From positions 4,180,001 through 4,244,000 of the forward strand of contig CP085710.1 in NCBI GenBank assembly GCA_023823795.1: a stretch of 64,000 bases of DNA. Direction: 5' to 3'. The DNA comes from Bacillus sp. F19. Lineage in GTDB: Bacteria; Bacillota; Bacilli; Bacillales; Bacillaceae. Under the pieces are notes generated by a model, which was not told the DNA's origin, ran no database searches, and was given only the letters and a program-made list of their open reading frames with translations. How positions within the stretch are numbered: position 1 is the stretch's first letter; each line of letters starts with the position of its first letter. Shown piece after piece: positions 36,653 to 44,557 of the stretch. The position numbers were made by a program, and so were the translations under genes.

Positions 36653-37010
36653 TTGGCATCTCCTTTCCGTTTTTAGGTTTTATAACCATTTTATCAAGGG
36701 TAAACGATTAAATAAAGTTATATAACTGGTGAATTTCTGAACATATATGTTGGTGATAATCCTTCTAAAGAAATATATATATAAGTATAATTTTAAGGAG
36801 AGATTAGGTTCTTATTCACTATTCAACAAACGGGCGCTTTTCTTGAGTAAAGATAGTGTACTTTTTCTTGTATTTCAAGGGTTCTCACTGTTCGATAATT
36901 TGTTAATGTCTGCGATTAAAAAAATGTTCTTAGATTTATTTTCAATGGGTAAAGGATTTTTGTACGGCTTTGTATTTGTTAGGTTTTAATTTAGTTGAAG
37001 AATTAAATAA
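36653..37010. other. intergenic stretch with one GGGCGC repeat copy
   Basis: No supported gene in about 360 bp. It contains a copy of the dispersed repeat (CAACAAACGGGCGCTTTTCT at about 36821) and AT-rich sequence. Confidence 0.4.
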
Positions 37011-37019
37011 CTTTATTAT

Positions 37020-37044
37020 GGGGTCACGCCATTGGTGGGACCCC
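37020..37044 (-). terminator. terminator-like hairpin after the Lrp-type gene
   Basis: GGGGTC and GACCCC pair across a 13-base loop (37020-37044), about 50 bp past the Lrp/AsnC stop. Confidence 0.6.
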
Positions 37045-37092
37045 TTCTTCGTCTGAAAATGTCGTTTTAAATGCGACTGCCTATCCGGAGGT

Positions 37093-37506
37093 TCATTTAT
37101 ACTGCCCGATAGAAATATTGATTTTATAATGGCCGTAGACCAGAATCTCATCCTGCAGCTTGGACAGCTGATTTTGGTCAGGTACCTGGGCTTTTAAAAT
37201 AAAACACGGCTCCCCGCTGACACGGTGAGCTTCTTTAATTTCATCTCGCTCCTGAATAAATTCCTGGAACTTCTTATGCCTGTAATCCTTCATCTTAACG
37301 ATAATAAAAATGCAGTAAATGTTCCCCAGCAATTTTCCGTTCAGCCGGACCGTATACCCCTCTATGACCCCGATCTCCTCCAAACGCTGAATTCGATTTG
37401 ATACGGCCACACCAGACAGATGGACAAGCTGCCCGATCTGTTTCCATTGCATTCTTGAGTTGCTTTGTAAACAGCGAATGATCTCCATATCGATGTGATC
37501 AATCAT
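37093..37506 (-). CDS. Lrp/AsnC family transcriptional regulator
   Basis: 137 residues: HTH (MQWKQIGQLVHLSGVAVSNR, IQRLEEIGVIEGYT) and an AsnC-type ligand/dimerisation domain ending VYGHYKINISIGQ. The start at 37506 is preferred: AAAGGATGA lies seven bases upstream, while longer starts fall in a 21-bp tandem duplication. It is probably a feast/famine or amino-acid sensor; its targets are not evident, although the divergent secreted protein gene is a candidate. Confidence 0.85.
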   Translation of the reverse strand: MIDHIDMEIIRCLQSNSRMQWKQIGQLVHLSGVAVSNRIQRLEEIGVIEGYTVRLNGKLLGNIYCIFIIVKMKDYRHKKFQEFIQERDEIKEAHRVSGEPCFILKAQVPDQNQLSKLQDEILVYGHYKINISIGQYK

Positions 37507-37512
37507 GTCAAT

Positions 37513-37554
37513 CATCCTTTCATCGCTAAAGTACATCCTTTCATCACTAAAGTA
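37513..37554. repeat. 21-bp tandem duplication over the Lrp-type ribosome site
   Basis: CATCCTTTCATCGCTAAAGT-A occurs twice in a row with one substitution (G to A). Each unit carries, on the minus strand, an AAAGGATG ribosome-site-like sequence, so the gene has two potential initiation signals. Confidence 0.8.
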
Positions 37555-37716
37555 AATGGGAGCAAACTCTTTCACCGATGTATGTAAAAGAAAAGGTACA
37601 CATATTAGAATAATGATTAACCGGTTGTAGCTTTAGCGTACGTTTTTTCCGAAATGTTGTCTGTACCCCTTTTTACGGTCAAAGTATCTAAATCTAAATA
37701 ATAGGGAGTGAAGAAT

Positions 37717-38337
37717 TTGGTAGTAAAAAAACTTTGTCTTTCCGCAATATGTTTTCTTTTCGTTTTGATGGTAATGGTACCAGCGACATATGCAGCAGAA
37801 AAAGATTATACAATTGAATCGTTCCACTATTTAACTGTAGATGGAAAAGATATGAATTCCTTGGCCACAGTAAATAACAAGTCCAACAAAGACATAAAAA
37901 TAACCATGGTTCTGCCTAAACAGAATAAAAAAGGCGATTGGTTAGCGTATGGATTTACGAGCAGAGAAACTTTGCAGGCATTTATCGAAAAAGATAAACA
38001 AAGACAGAAACTTCAAAACAGAGTCGCGCAAAACGAAATCGGGATCATGGCCAGCGGTCCTTGTTGTACCGATTTCTATGAGTATAAATATAAAGGTGGA
38101 CAATATATTTATTGGAGATACGGGTTTACAAACTTGCCTTCCAGCTGGAATGACAGAATTTCCTCCTTAAGTACAGCGTCACCTTCTTATAGCTATTCGA
38201 CGACGCTATGGGAGCATACTTCATATCATGGGTATGGAAGAGGAGTTTTGTTTAGACACTCTGATTGGTATGGTAAAACTGCTAATATGGCTTCGGATTG
38301 GGACAACAAAGCTTCGGCAATCGAAATCAAATATTAA
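37717..38337 (+). CDS. secreted β/γ-crystallin-like (peptidase inhibitor I36-type) protein
   Basis: A signal peptide (VKKLCLSAICFLFVLMVMVP ATYA) precedes about 180 residues. The N-terminal part is β-rich and includes MNSLATVNNKSNKDIKITMV. The C-terminal part has the crystallin-type motif: LWEHTSYHGYGRGVLFRHSD, then ANMASDWDNKASAIEI. CC at GPCCTDFYEYKY is notable. TTG at 37717 is preferred since AGGGAG lies the right distance upstream; GTG at 37708 overlaps it. Such domains are calcium-binding or protease-inhibiting in actinobacteria; the role here is unknown. Confidence 0.72.
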   Translation: MVVKKLCLSAICFLFVLMVMVPATYAAEKDYTIESFHYLTVDGKDMNSLATVNNKSNKDIKITMVLPKQNKKGDWLAYGFTSRETLQAFIEKDKQRQKLQNRVAQNEIGIMASGPCCTDFYEYKYKGGQYIYWRYGFTNLPSSWNDRISSLSTASPSYSYSTTLWEHTSYHGYGRGVLFRHSDWYGKTANMASDWDNKASAIEIKY

Positions 38338-38351
38338 CGAGAGTTTTAAAA

Positions 38352-38400
38352 CACTATTCTCTCATCGATTTAGAAGGAATGGGAGAATAGTGATTTTTTT
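38352..38400 (+). terminator. Rho-independent terminator
   Basis: CACTATTCTC (38352-38361) pairs perfectly with GAGAATAGTG (38383-38392), followed by ATTTTTTT. It ends the crystallin-like gene. Confidence 0.88.
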
Positions 38401-38576
38401 GTAAGTTTCGTCGCAACTTTCACCCTGGCACAAGCCGCCTTTGACTTTAGGTGAATAAAAGGATCTTCGATTGAATATCCTTTTTCAATACCGATAACAT
38501 CGCTTATAAGTATAATGGAATTAGAAAAAAATGGAATGGTTAAATATTCCTTGTTTTTAGGAGGATATATTTAAAT

Positions 38577-38768
38577 ATGCTTATATTTCTCATGTACATA
38601 TTAACATCATATTTGATCGTACAATTTTTCTTTAGCATAGGTTATGCTGTTCTAATTATGTTTAAAGTAGCAGATGTAAACGAAAGAGATAATAAAATGT
38701 TAAGACATATAGGTATAGCAACGTTATCTGGTGCAATATCTCTTTACCTTCTGTTCGACCTTTTATGA
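38577..38768 (+). CDS. small two-TM membrane protein, 63 aa
   Basis: AGGAGG precedes ATG by about 12 bases. Two hydrophobic helices (YLIVQFFFSIGYAVLIMF and GIATLSGAISLYLLFDLL) flank a charged loop (KVADVNERDNKMLRH). No family recognised. Confidence 0.55.
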   Translation: MLIFLMYILTSYLIVQFFFSIGYAVLIMFKVADVNERDNKMLRHIGIATLSGAISLYLLFDLL

Positions 38769-38843
38769 GATTTATTGTTAACTCTATTCTACTAACTAAC
38801 TGGGCGCATTAATTCAACAAGCACCATAAAAGGATCTTCCAAG

Positions 38844-38943
38844 TGAACTGCACCCCAATTGTTAGACACAACTAACAATTGGAGGTGCAGTTTTTTTATG
38901 ACCAAATATTCTTTAGAAACAAAATTAACAGCTGTTAATGCTT
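38844..38943 (+). mobile_element. IS3-family left-end remnant
   Basis: TGAACTGCACCCCAATTGTT begins a typical IS150-type end with an internal 11-bp inverted repeat (CCAATTGTTAG/CTAACAATTGG) and GGAGGTG. The first codons of orfA follow (ATG at 38898, MTKYSLETKLTAVNA), then a stop. The rest of the IS is missing. A second copy is at 56233. Confidence 0.75.
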
Positions 38944-38945
38944 AA

Positions 38946-38992
38946 AAAACGCCCCGTTCGAAAAAAAGTACACTTTTTCGAACGGGGTGTTT
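38946..38992. terminator. strong bidirectional hairpin terminator
   Basis: CCCCGTTCGAAAAA pairs perfectly with TTTTTCGAACGGGG, with flanking A- and T-runs. It lies between the IS3 remnant and the acyl-CoA dehydrogenase relic. Confidence 0.8.
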
Positions 38993-38997
38993 TTAAG

Positions 38998-39069
38998 GTC
39001 ACGCAAATTTATGAAGGAACAAATGAAATTCAAAGAATCGTAATCTCCAAACATCTTTTGAACACATAA
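38998..39069 (+). pseudogene. acyl-CoA dehydrogenase, last 23 codons
   Basis: VTQIYEGTNEIQRIVISKHL LNT and stop is the signature C-terminus of acyl-CoA dehydrogenases (QIYEGTNEIQR holds the FAD/substrate contact). The rest of the gene is absent; a hairpin and IS remnant precede it. Confidence 0.85.
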
Positions 39070-39121
39070 AAAAGCATGAAATTTCAATAATTGCCGAGAA
39101 AATTTTCTTCATAAAAGTCTG

Positions 39122-39157
39122 GCCGGCTGTTCCACTACGTAGGAAAACCGGCTTTTT
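39122..39157 (+). terminator. Rho-independent terminator
   Basis: GCCGG...TTCC pairs with GGAA...CCGGC and is followed by TTTTT, about 50 bp after the acyl-CoA dehydrogenase stop. Confidence 0.75.
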
Positions 39158-39164
39158 ACAATCC

Positions 39165-39200
39165 CTTATCGTTGTAAATTTGCGTTTGCTTGTAGTATCC
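39165..39200 (-). repeat. degenerate Tn3-type terminal inverted repeat
   Basis: CTTATCGTTGTAAATTTGCG and the bases after it align, with a few mismatches and one gap, to the reverse complement of the 38-bp end at 41293-41330. Orientation means that its element body would lie to the left. Confidence 0.55.
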
Positions 39201-39220
39201 TGAAAAAGAGTTTGCTTTTT

Positions 39221-39400
39221 TTAACTAATCTGATTCCAAACTCTTTCCATATTTAATGGGACATATACTTTATCCCCATGTATCTCCCTATGTATGATGG
39301 GGTTTTCAAAGCTGTTCTCTGAATAATAAGTTTCATTTTTACGCCTTCCTTTACGGTGTACTCCTAATATAATTTCAAAGCTTTCTCCTGAAGTCTTCAT
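39221..39400 (-). CDS. small hypothetical protein, 59 aa
   Basis: GGAGAAAGGTACAATG gives a good start. The protein reads MKTSGESFEIILGVHRKGRR then KNETYYSENSFENPIIHREI and HGDKVYVPLNMERVWNQIS. Basic centre, mixed composition, no TM. Family not recognised. It lies between a degenerate Tn3 end and the IS231 insertion. Confidence 0.6.
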   Translation of the reverse strand: MKTSGESFEIILGVHRKGRRKNETYYSENSFENPIIHREIHGDKVYVPLNMERVWNQIS

Positions 39401-39639
39401 TGTACCTTTCTCCTTATACCTATGTTGTAAATTTCTGATTTTAGGATATGGTGTCCAATATATTCTATTTTTATCAAATAGATGTCAAATATCAAGACGG
39501 ACTTTTGTTGTAAAACCCTTCGTTATTAATTTTATATTGTCCCTTTTCCTTTGGCTACGTTTGAATGTTGGAAAAAGACTGACCACATTTGGAAAGTACA
39601 TGTAATCTCTATTTAATACTTGGGGTAGGGGTACCGCCA

Positions 39640-41293
39640 CATCGTTATCAAGCTAAGCTCATGTAACGTCAATGATAAGCAAGATTGTTTCTTTTTTTCG
39701 AAAGTCTATATGTAGATGCTTTAAAGATTTGCATACGAAATAAACCCTAACGGGTTTCCTTTTTTGAATTAAGCCGCTTGATTATCAGACATGGTACAAT
39801 TGTAAACGACACCTAATATATCAAAGACTGTTTTCTTCTCATATCGATGAGATTTTCGCCCGTTTTGCTGTAGGAGGTTGAACAGGCGAAGTAAAACCTT
39901 TGATAGCTCTTGGGTGTCTTTCTGTATAGCTTGGAAAAGAAGAAGAAAATAATCTTTAATCATATATATGGCCTTATACTCACTCAGTTCTCGTTTCTTT
40001 TTCATAAGAAGTAATTGCCGCATTTGAAACATGATAGAAGAACAGAGTAGAATGGCAATCAATTGTCCATACAAATGGCACTCCCATCTTTCTGGTTATA
40101 TCTTTTTACACTGATCAATTTGAAAGAATGATTTCCACGTTTTAAATAAAATTTCGATTTGCCAACGTAAAGAGTACCAATCATGTACTTGTCCCATCGG
40201 GACAATATCTGTAGGAGTGTTTGTCATATATACATTGATACCACTGAGTCGTTTACTACGAGGAGAATACTTCATTCCTTTCTTTTTTTCTCTTACAGTT
40301 TGATCTTGTAATCGTTTTTGTTGTTGTTCTTTTGTTAGCCGATGAACAATCACACGAGTTGGTACTTTATCAGTCATTCCTACATAAGCGTCGGATATTT
40401 CGCATGTTTGTCCTGGTTGAAGTGAGTTCATTAAGACCTCCATATCTATCTGTATATACTCTGTACCTTTCTTGATTCTTCCATCTTGAAAATAATCAGG
40501 GTTGGGATTTTTTTGATAAATACGTGTATTTGATTTAATACGAGAGATATAGTAAGCCTTTTTATCTTGTATATGTTGAAGATCTTTCAAGTGAAAATAA
40601 CCTAAATCACGGATACATAAATCATTCGCTGTCACAGTTGGGACACACAGAGAACCATAGGTTCGATCATGTTGTTTACCTGGACCTGTATGAATATGTA
40701 GGAACTGTCCACTTAATAGATCATACTCAAGCTGAATCTTCACCCCCGCTGTATGACTGCATCCTCCTGCACCTGGATAAACAGATGAAAATACATCGTG
40801 AAGTTGAAATGCAGTTGAATCTAGGATACGAATACGCTTGAAAATAGAAGTGTATGGAGAAGTGAGCAGCTTAGTTGAAGATAACTTTTGGTTGAGAAGT
40901 TCGGCTAACACTTGTTGTAGAAATTGCACGGATGTGGCATTAAATCGTTGATTCAGTCCCTCAGGACTGATGAGCACTTCTGTTGATGCCTCTAAACAGC
41001 TACATAACTGAGTTAAAGAGGTTTTAGCGACATTTTGACTCATCCATACACATAAAGCGACTAAATCTTTTGCTTGGTACTTACTGGTTCGTTGTACAAA
41101 ACCAACATCTCTAGCAAGATCTCGTAAGAAATTTGGAGATAAGAAGTTTTGAATTTCTTGAGCAAATAGTTGTAATTCATCAGATACAGAAATAGACATA
41201 CAAAAACGCCATCCTTTCCTATGAGTCTACAGAAAGAATAGCGTATTTTTTTCATTTTAGGGGGTATTTTGTTTTGTTAGCTTGATAGCGATG
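39640..41293 (-). mobile_element. IS231-type (IS4 family) insertion sequence
   Basis: 1654 bp with terminal inverted repeats CATCGTTATCAAGCTAA and, at the other end, CATCGCTATCAAGCTAA. It is flanked by a perfect 11-bp direct repeat GGGTACCGCCA (39629-39639 and 41294-41304), the 10-12 bp duplication expected for IS231. The target is the start of a Tn3-type terminal repeat. The element carries one transposase gene interrupted by an in-frame stop. Confidence 0.92.
39769..41199 (-). pseudogene. IS231-type transposase with internal stop
   Basis: About 476 codons in one frame. The first 367 hold the DDE domain: RILDSTAFQL, IRDLGYFHL, and the IS4 signature Y-x2-R-x3-E-x6-K as YSLRWQIEILFKTWK. A single TAA at 40096-40098 follows DQCKKI. 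The same frame then continues [20 protein letters not shown] to [13 protein letters not shown] and the end. Some IS231 variants are naturally split, but this is a simple in-frame nonsense codon, so the copy is probably inactive or needs readthrough. Confidence 0.85.
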
Positions 41294-41330
41294 GGGTACC
41301 GCCAGCAAAACGCGGATTTACAACGTTAAG
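41293..41330 (+). repeat. 38-bp Tn3-type terminal inverted repeat
   Basis: Begins GGGGTACCGCCAGCAAAACG and ends ACGTTAAG, exactly 38 bp, the length and ends typical of Tn4430/Tn3-family transposons. The first 12 bases are repeated at 39628-39639 because the IS231-type element inserted inside it. No Tn3 transposase lies nearby. Confidence 0.75.
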
Positions 41331-41347
41331 GACACTCCAGTATTAAA

Positions 41348-41389
41348 AAATCCCAATCTCTCAGTGATATAAATGAGAAATTGGGATTT
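41348..41389. terminator. hairpin terminator
   Basis: AAATCCCAAT pairs with ATTGGGATTT (plus TCTCA/TGAGA inside). It stands alone between the Tn3 end and a GNAT relic. Confidence 0.7.
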
Positions 41390-41518
41390 AATTATTCAAT
41401 TGCGCCCGATGATGGAAGATCGATTAACTTATATTAGTGAAAAGAGTTTAAAAAGATTATCGGCTCTTGTATATACATAGAATACGTTCAAAGTCTGGAT
41501 ACTTTTCATTTAATCTCG

Positions 41519-41835
41519 TTATCTTAAAACATTCATTGATCGATAAAAATCTACTGCACCTTTATCGATCAATGAATGTTTTTCACAGCCGAACTTAATC
41601 ATTTTGCTACCTATCCCTTTTACTCTTCGCACTGGGGAGACTACAATATGTTTTATCTCACAACCATTTGAATTATTAAGTTCAATACCTATACAACCAA
41701 CTATTTCCCCTTTAAGCTCAAATCCATATAATCTTCGCTTTAATGATTGTATGTATTTTTCATATTCTTGGTCAACTTTATGTTCTGAAGTCGCATAAGA
41801 AAGAAGTCTTCTTATGGTAGCTAGTTCTCCCCCAT
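41519..41835 (-). pseudogene. GNAT acetyltransferase, frameshifted and shortened
   Basis: The coding frame reads LATIRRLLSYATSEHKVDQE, LKRRLYGFELKGEIVGCIG, then CEIKHIVVSPVRRVKGIGSK (acetyl-CoA loop). The only good ATG (41835, MGE) is out of frame by one base. The end is abnormal: CEKHSLIDKGAVDFYRSMNV LR, which lacks the usual last 20 residues and coincides with a 22-bp inverted repeat. Confidence 0.6.
41526..41582. repeat. perfect 22-bp inverted repeat
   Basis: Arms 41526-41547 (AAAACATTCATTGATCGATA AA) and 41561-41582 are exact complements with a 13-base loop. It lies in the 3' end of the GNAT relic, so part of the gene end seems to be an inverted copy of itself. It may also terminate transcription. 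Confidence 0.75.
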
Positions 41836-41847
41836 GTAGAGCTGTGG

Positions 41848-42390
41848 CTAAACCTCCAAATCTCTTGCTTTTTTTTTCGCCATTAGACGCTTATAAAAAG
41901 GAAAGCCAAACATATAATACCCTGAAAATGACAGCAGTATTAAGGATAAACCTGTCATAGTAAGGATACTGTATCTATACCAATTACCAAAGAAGGATCC
42001 ATCATGCAAAGTAATGAGAAAAGTTGAGTAATCTGGATTTGTAGATAAAACTTTTCCCGTACTTGCATCGATTTGAACACCTTGACTGTTATTAAAGCGA
42101 ACCTGGTAAACATTTGCACTTGGTCTATATTCAATTCTAAATATATCTTCAACCGATGCTACACTCGGAAGTCCCTGAGACGTGGCAATGGACACGACCT
42201 TATCCATAGGTATCGATTGACTTGGACTCGCCTCTTTCCCCGTCCTTAACTCATCAGCCACTCCGAGTGGTATCATATAAACAAGCAAGAGGCCTGTGAC
42301 TGCTATAAACATAAAAACAACAGATAAAATTAATCCTGCCCATTTATGTACTTTTCGGCTTAATTGATACAACTTTACAGATTTGGACAT
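41848..42390 (-). CDS. PepSY-associated TM protein (paralogue 2)
   Basis: 180 residues. TM1 (KWAGLILSVVFMFIAVTGLL), an extracytoplasmic PepSY-like domain (VYQVRFNNSQGVQIDASTGK VL), then TM2 (YSILTMTGLSLILLSFSGYY). The tail is basic. It is highly similar to the next upstream gene and clearly a tandem duplicate. PepSY_TM proteins of this size are often associated with redox or iron uptake functions, but none is proven here. Confidence 0.85.
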   Translation of the reverse strand: MSKSVKLYQLSRKVHKWAGLILSVVFMFIAVTGLLLVYMIPLGVADELRTGKEASPSQSIPMDKVVSIATSQGLPSVASVEDIFRIEYRPSANVYQVRFNNSQGVQIDASTGKVLSTNPDYSTFLITLHDGSFFGNWYRYSILTMTGLSLILLSFSGYYMFGFPFYKRLMAKKKARDLEV

Positions 42391-42444
42391 TGTTCCATCA
42401 CACTCCTTGACTTCTTTTTAATTAAACAATACAAAGGCCTATTA

Positions 42445-42984
42445 CTAAATTTCTAAATTTTTCGCTTTTTTTCTTACCATTAGACGTTTATAAAGAGGAA
42501 AGCCAACCATGTAATATCCAGAGAATGAAAGTAAGATTAAGGATAAACCTGCCATCGCTACAGCACTGAATTTATACCAATTACCAAAGAAGCTTCCATC
42601 ATGCATAGTAATGAGTAAGGTTGTGTAATCTGGTTTTTTAGATAAAATTTTCCCCGTGCTCGCATCCATTACAACTTCTTGATCGTTTGCTAGAACCCTG
42701 TAAACATGTGGACTTGCAGTCAATTCAATTCTTGAGATATCTTTGAACGACTTTACACTAGAAAACTCCTGAGAAGTAATGGATAGAACCTTATCAATAG
42801 GTATCGTTTGGCTTGGCTTGGCATTCCCCTCCACAGTATTAACACCCGAACCCAATCCAAGTTGTGTTGAAAAAACAATTAAAAGTCCTGTTACAGCTAA
42901 AAACATAAAAACAACAGATAAAATTAATCCTGCCCATTTATGTACTTTTCGACTTAATTGATATAACTTTACAGCATTTGACAC
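42445..42984 (-). CDS. PepSY-associated TM protein (paralogue 1)
   Basis: 179 residues with the same architecture as its neighbour: KVHKWAGLILSVVFMFLAVT (TM1), VYRVLANDQEVVMDASTGKI (PepSY core), HDGSFFGNWYKFSAVAMAGL (TM2 start). The TM regions are nearly identical between the two copies, whereas the extracytoplasmic loops differ, suggesting diversified sensing or binding parts. Confidence 0.85.
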   Translation of the reverse strand: MSNAVKLYQLSRKVHKWAGLILSVVFMFLAVTGLLIVFSTQLGLGSGVNTVEGNAKPSQTIPIDKVLSITSQEFSSVKSFKDISRIELTASPHVYRVLANDQEVVMDASTGKILSKKPDYTTLLITMHDGSFFGNWYKFSAVAMAGLSLILLSFSGYYMVGFPLYKRLMVRKKAKNLEI

Positions 42985-43130
42985 TGTTCCTTCACCCCCT
43001 TTCTTGAAATTGTTTAAACCCTTTATAAATGCTCAAAAGAAAATAGGTGTGGACTAAATAATAGCAACATTTTTATGTCTTTTTTGTAAATCAGAGCATT
43101 TCTGAATTTTCCAAATCCGATCGTAATACC

Positions 43131-43328
43131 TTAATCGATTTTTTCAACCGCCCCACGAATTTCTTCAACTATCTCCTAATTATCAGTAGAAGCTTCTACT
43201 TTTTTTCCATCGTAAAGGACTATTTTAATTTGTATTTAGCGTAAGTCTAATACCTGTCAAAGTCCCATCAGATCTACCCTCTTTCTGTAAATTTGGCCAA
43301 CCGTCTGAAACGTTAGTAATCTAAAGTG
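43131..43328 (-). pseudogene. degraded small hypothetical gene
   Basis: Minus-strand pieces read ITNVSDGWPNLQKEGRSDGT LTGIRLTL, then one frame away KIVLYDGKKVEASTDN, a stop, and EIVEEIRGAVEKID with stop at 43131. One frameshift and one nonsense codon therefore break a gene of about 65 codons. Family not recognised. Confidence 0.5.
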
Positions 43329-43335
43329 TAAAGGG

Positions 43336-43381
43336 GACTGAACCAGTTGAAACAATTACTGTTTCAGTGATACAGCCCCCT
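43336..43381. promoter_or_regulatory. long imperfect hairpin
   Basis: GGGGACTG...GAAACAATTACTGTTTC...CAGCCCC folds as a nested stem directly upstream of the degraded gene on the minus strand. It could be a leader structure or terminator; there is no clear T-run. Confidence 0.35.
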
Positions 43382-43708
43382 AAATTCCAATATACTATGG
43401 GCTCAATTCTAAAAGATTAATTCAACATATATATAAAATTAAAGTGGATTTGGATATGTTATTCAACTTTTCTCTTTGGTGAAGTGAACACTTTATCTCT
43501 TTTATATTCTTCCTCCCATTAATCGGCATTCTTAATCCCCAAAGCTTTGGGATAAATACTGGGTCTAGTATCCCTTGCTTTTTCTGATTTTCATAATCAT
43601 TAGTAATTAATGTTGATTTATCTGAATATTCATTCAATTGATTAATCTCTACTACTAAAGCAAACTATTACAGATGGTGGCAAGGAGAAACTTTCATTAT
43701 CTCGTGTG

Positions 43709-44539
43709 TTATTTTGTATTCTCCATTACTGGCACCCATACCCATGTTGAACCTTCCCTTTTAACACGCCCCACTCCTGGAAAAGGATAGTGGCACACAA
43801 ACAATAAAGCTTCCTTCTCTATTGCATCCTGCAAAAAACGTTTTCGTGTTTTTAACCCTAGATCAGGTGACATTTCCGCACGAATATGAGAAGGAAGATG
43901 GTGCAACGATAACGGATCGTTTAAAATATCCGAAGCCACCAATAAATAGTTCCCTTCCGAATAGAGAGTGAGGGAAAGATGACCTGTTGTATGTCCAGGT
44001 GCAATAAGAAGATGAACACCAGGAACTATCTCGATATCTGATGCAATTACGGTCTTCTGGTTCCTTAAAGGCTCTAATTTTTTGAATTCCTTTGATTGAG
44101 GATTGCTTTCCCATAGGTCCCACTCATCTTTTCGTATGATATATTCTGCATTTGGAAAAGTCGGTGATCCGTCATACGAGAGGCCTCCAACATGGTCCAT
44201 ATGCCCATGAGTAATAATAACAATGTCGATATCCTCTGGATAGATCCCTTGTGTTTCTAACTGGCCAAGTAACTTCCCTGCTGTTGGTAGATGATCCTTT
44301 CCAAATCCTGCATCAATTAAAATGTTTTTGTCACCCGTATCTATAAACATGAAATTTAGTGGAACATGAAAATCAGTCGGAATGTGATGAATGATGTCCT
44401 CCGGCGTATTCGCGAAAAAGAAGTCCTTGGTAACTGGGAAGGCTCCATCTGATAGTACCATTAACCTAAATGTTCCTAGTTGAAAAGGGAATATTGTAGA
44501 GCTCATGTTATATTCTTTGAAACCATTTATAGTCCACAT
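43709..44539 (-). CDS. MBL-fold hydrolase of the Zur-linked operon
   Basis: 276 residues; lactonase-like metallo-β-lactamase fold. Metal motif HGHMDHVGG at about 111-119, IAPGHTTGHLS (His), LLVASDILND (bridging Asp) and the late His in VCHYPFPG. The ATG at 44506 (MSSTIFPF) may be the real start, since the extra 11 residues are not typical. Last gene of the minus-strand operon, 18 bp after SufU. As a zinc enzyme in a zinc-starvation operon its presence is surprising; it may use another metal. Confidence 0.82.
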   Translation of the reverse strand: MWTINGFKEYNMSSTIFPFQLGTFRLMVLSDGAFPVTKDFFFANTPEDIIHHIPTDFHVPLNFMFIDTGDKNILIDAGFGKDHLPTAGKLLGQLETQGIYPEDIDIVIITHGHMDHVGGLSYDGSPTFPNAEYIIRKDEWDLWESNPQSKEFKKLEPLRNQKTVIASDIEIVPGVHLLIAPGHTTGHLSLTLYSEGNYLLVASDILNDPLSLHHLPSHIRAEMSPDLGLKTRKRFLQDAIEKEALLFVCHYPFPGVGRVKREGSTWVWVPVMENTK

Positions 44540-44557
44540 TAAAATGTTTTTTATGAA

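Noticed and set aside
36747-36989. 80-codon hydrophobic ORF on the plus strand
   Set aside because: No ribosome site, AT-driven Phe/Leu/Ile composition, and it covers a dispersed repeat copy.
43422-43637. 71-codon minus-strand ORF upstream of the hairpin
   Set aside because: No start signal and no family pattern; lies in a region of decay.
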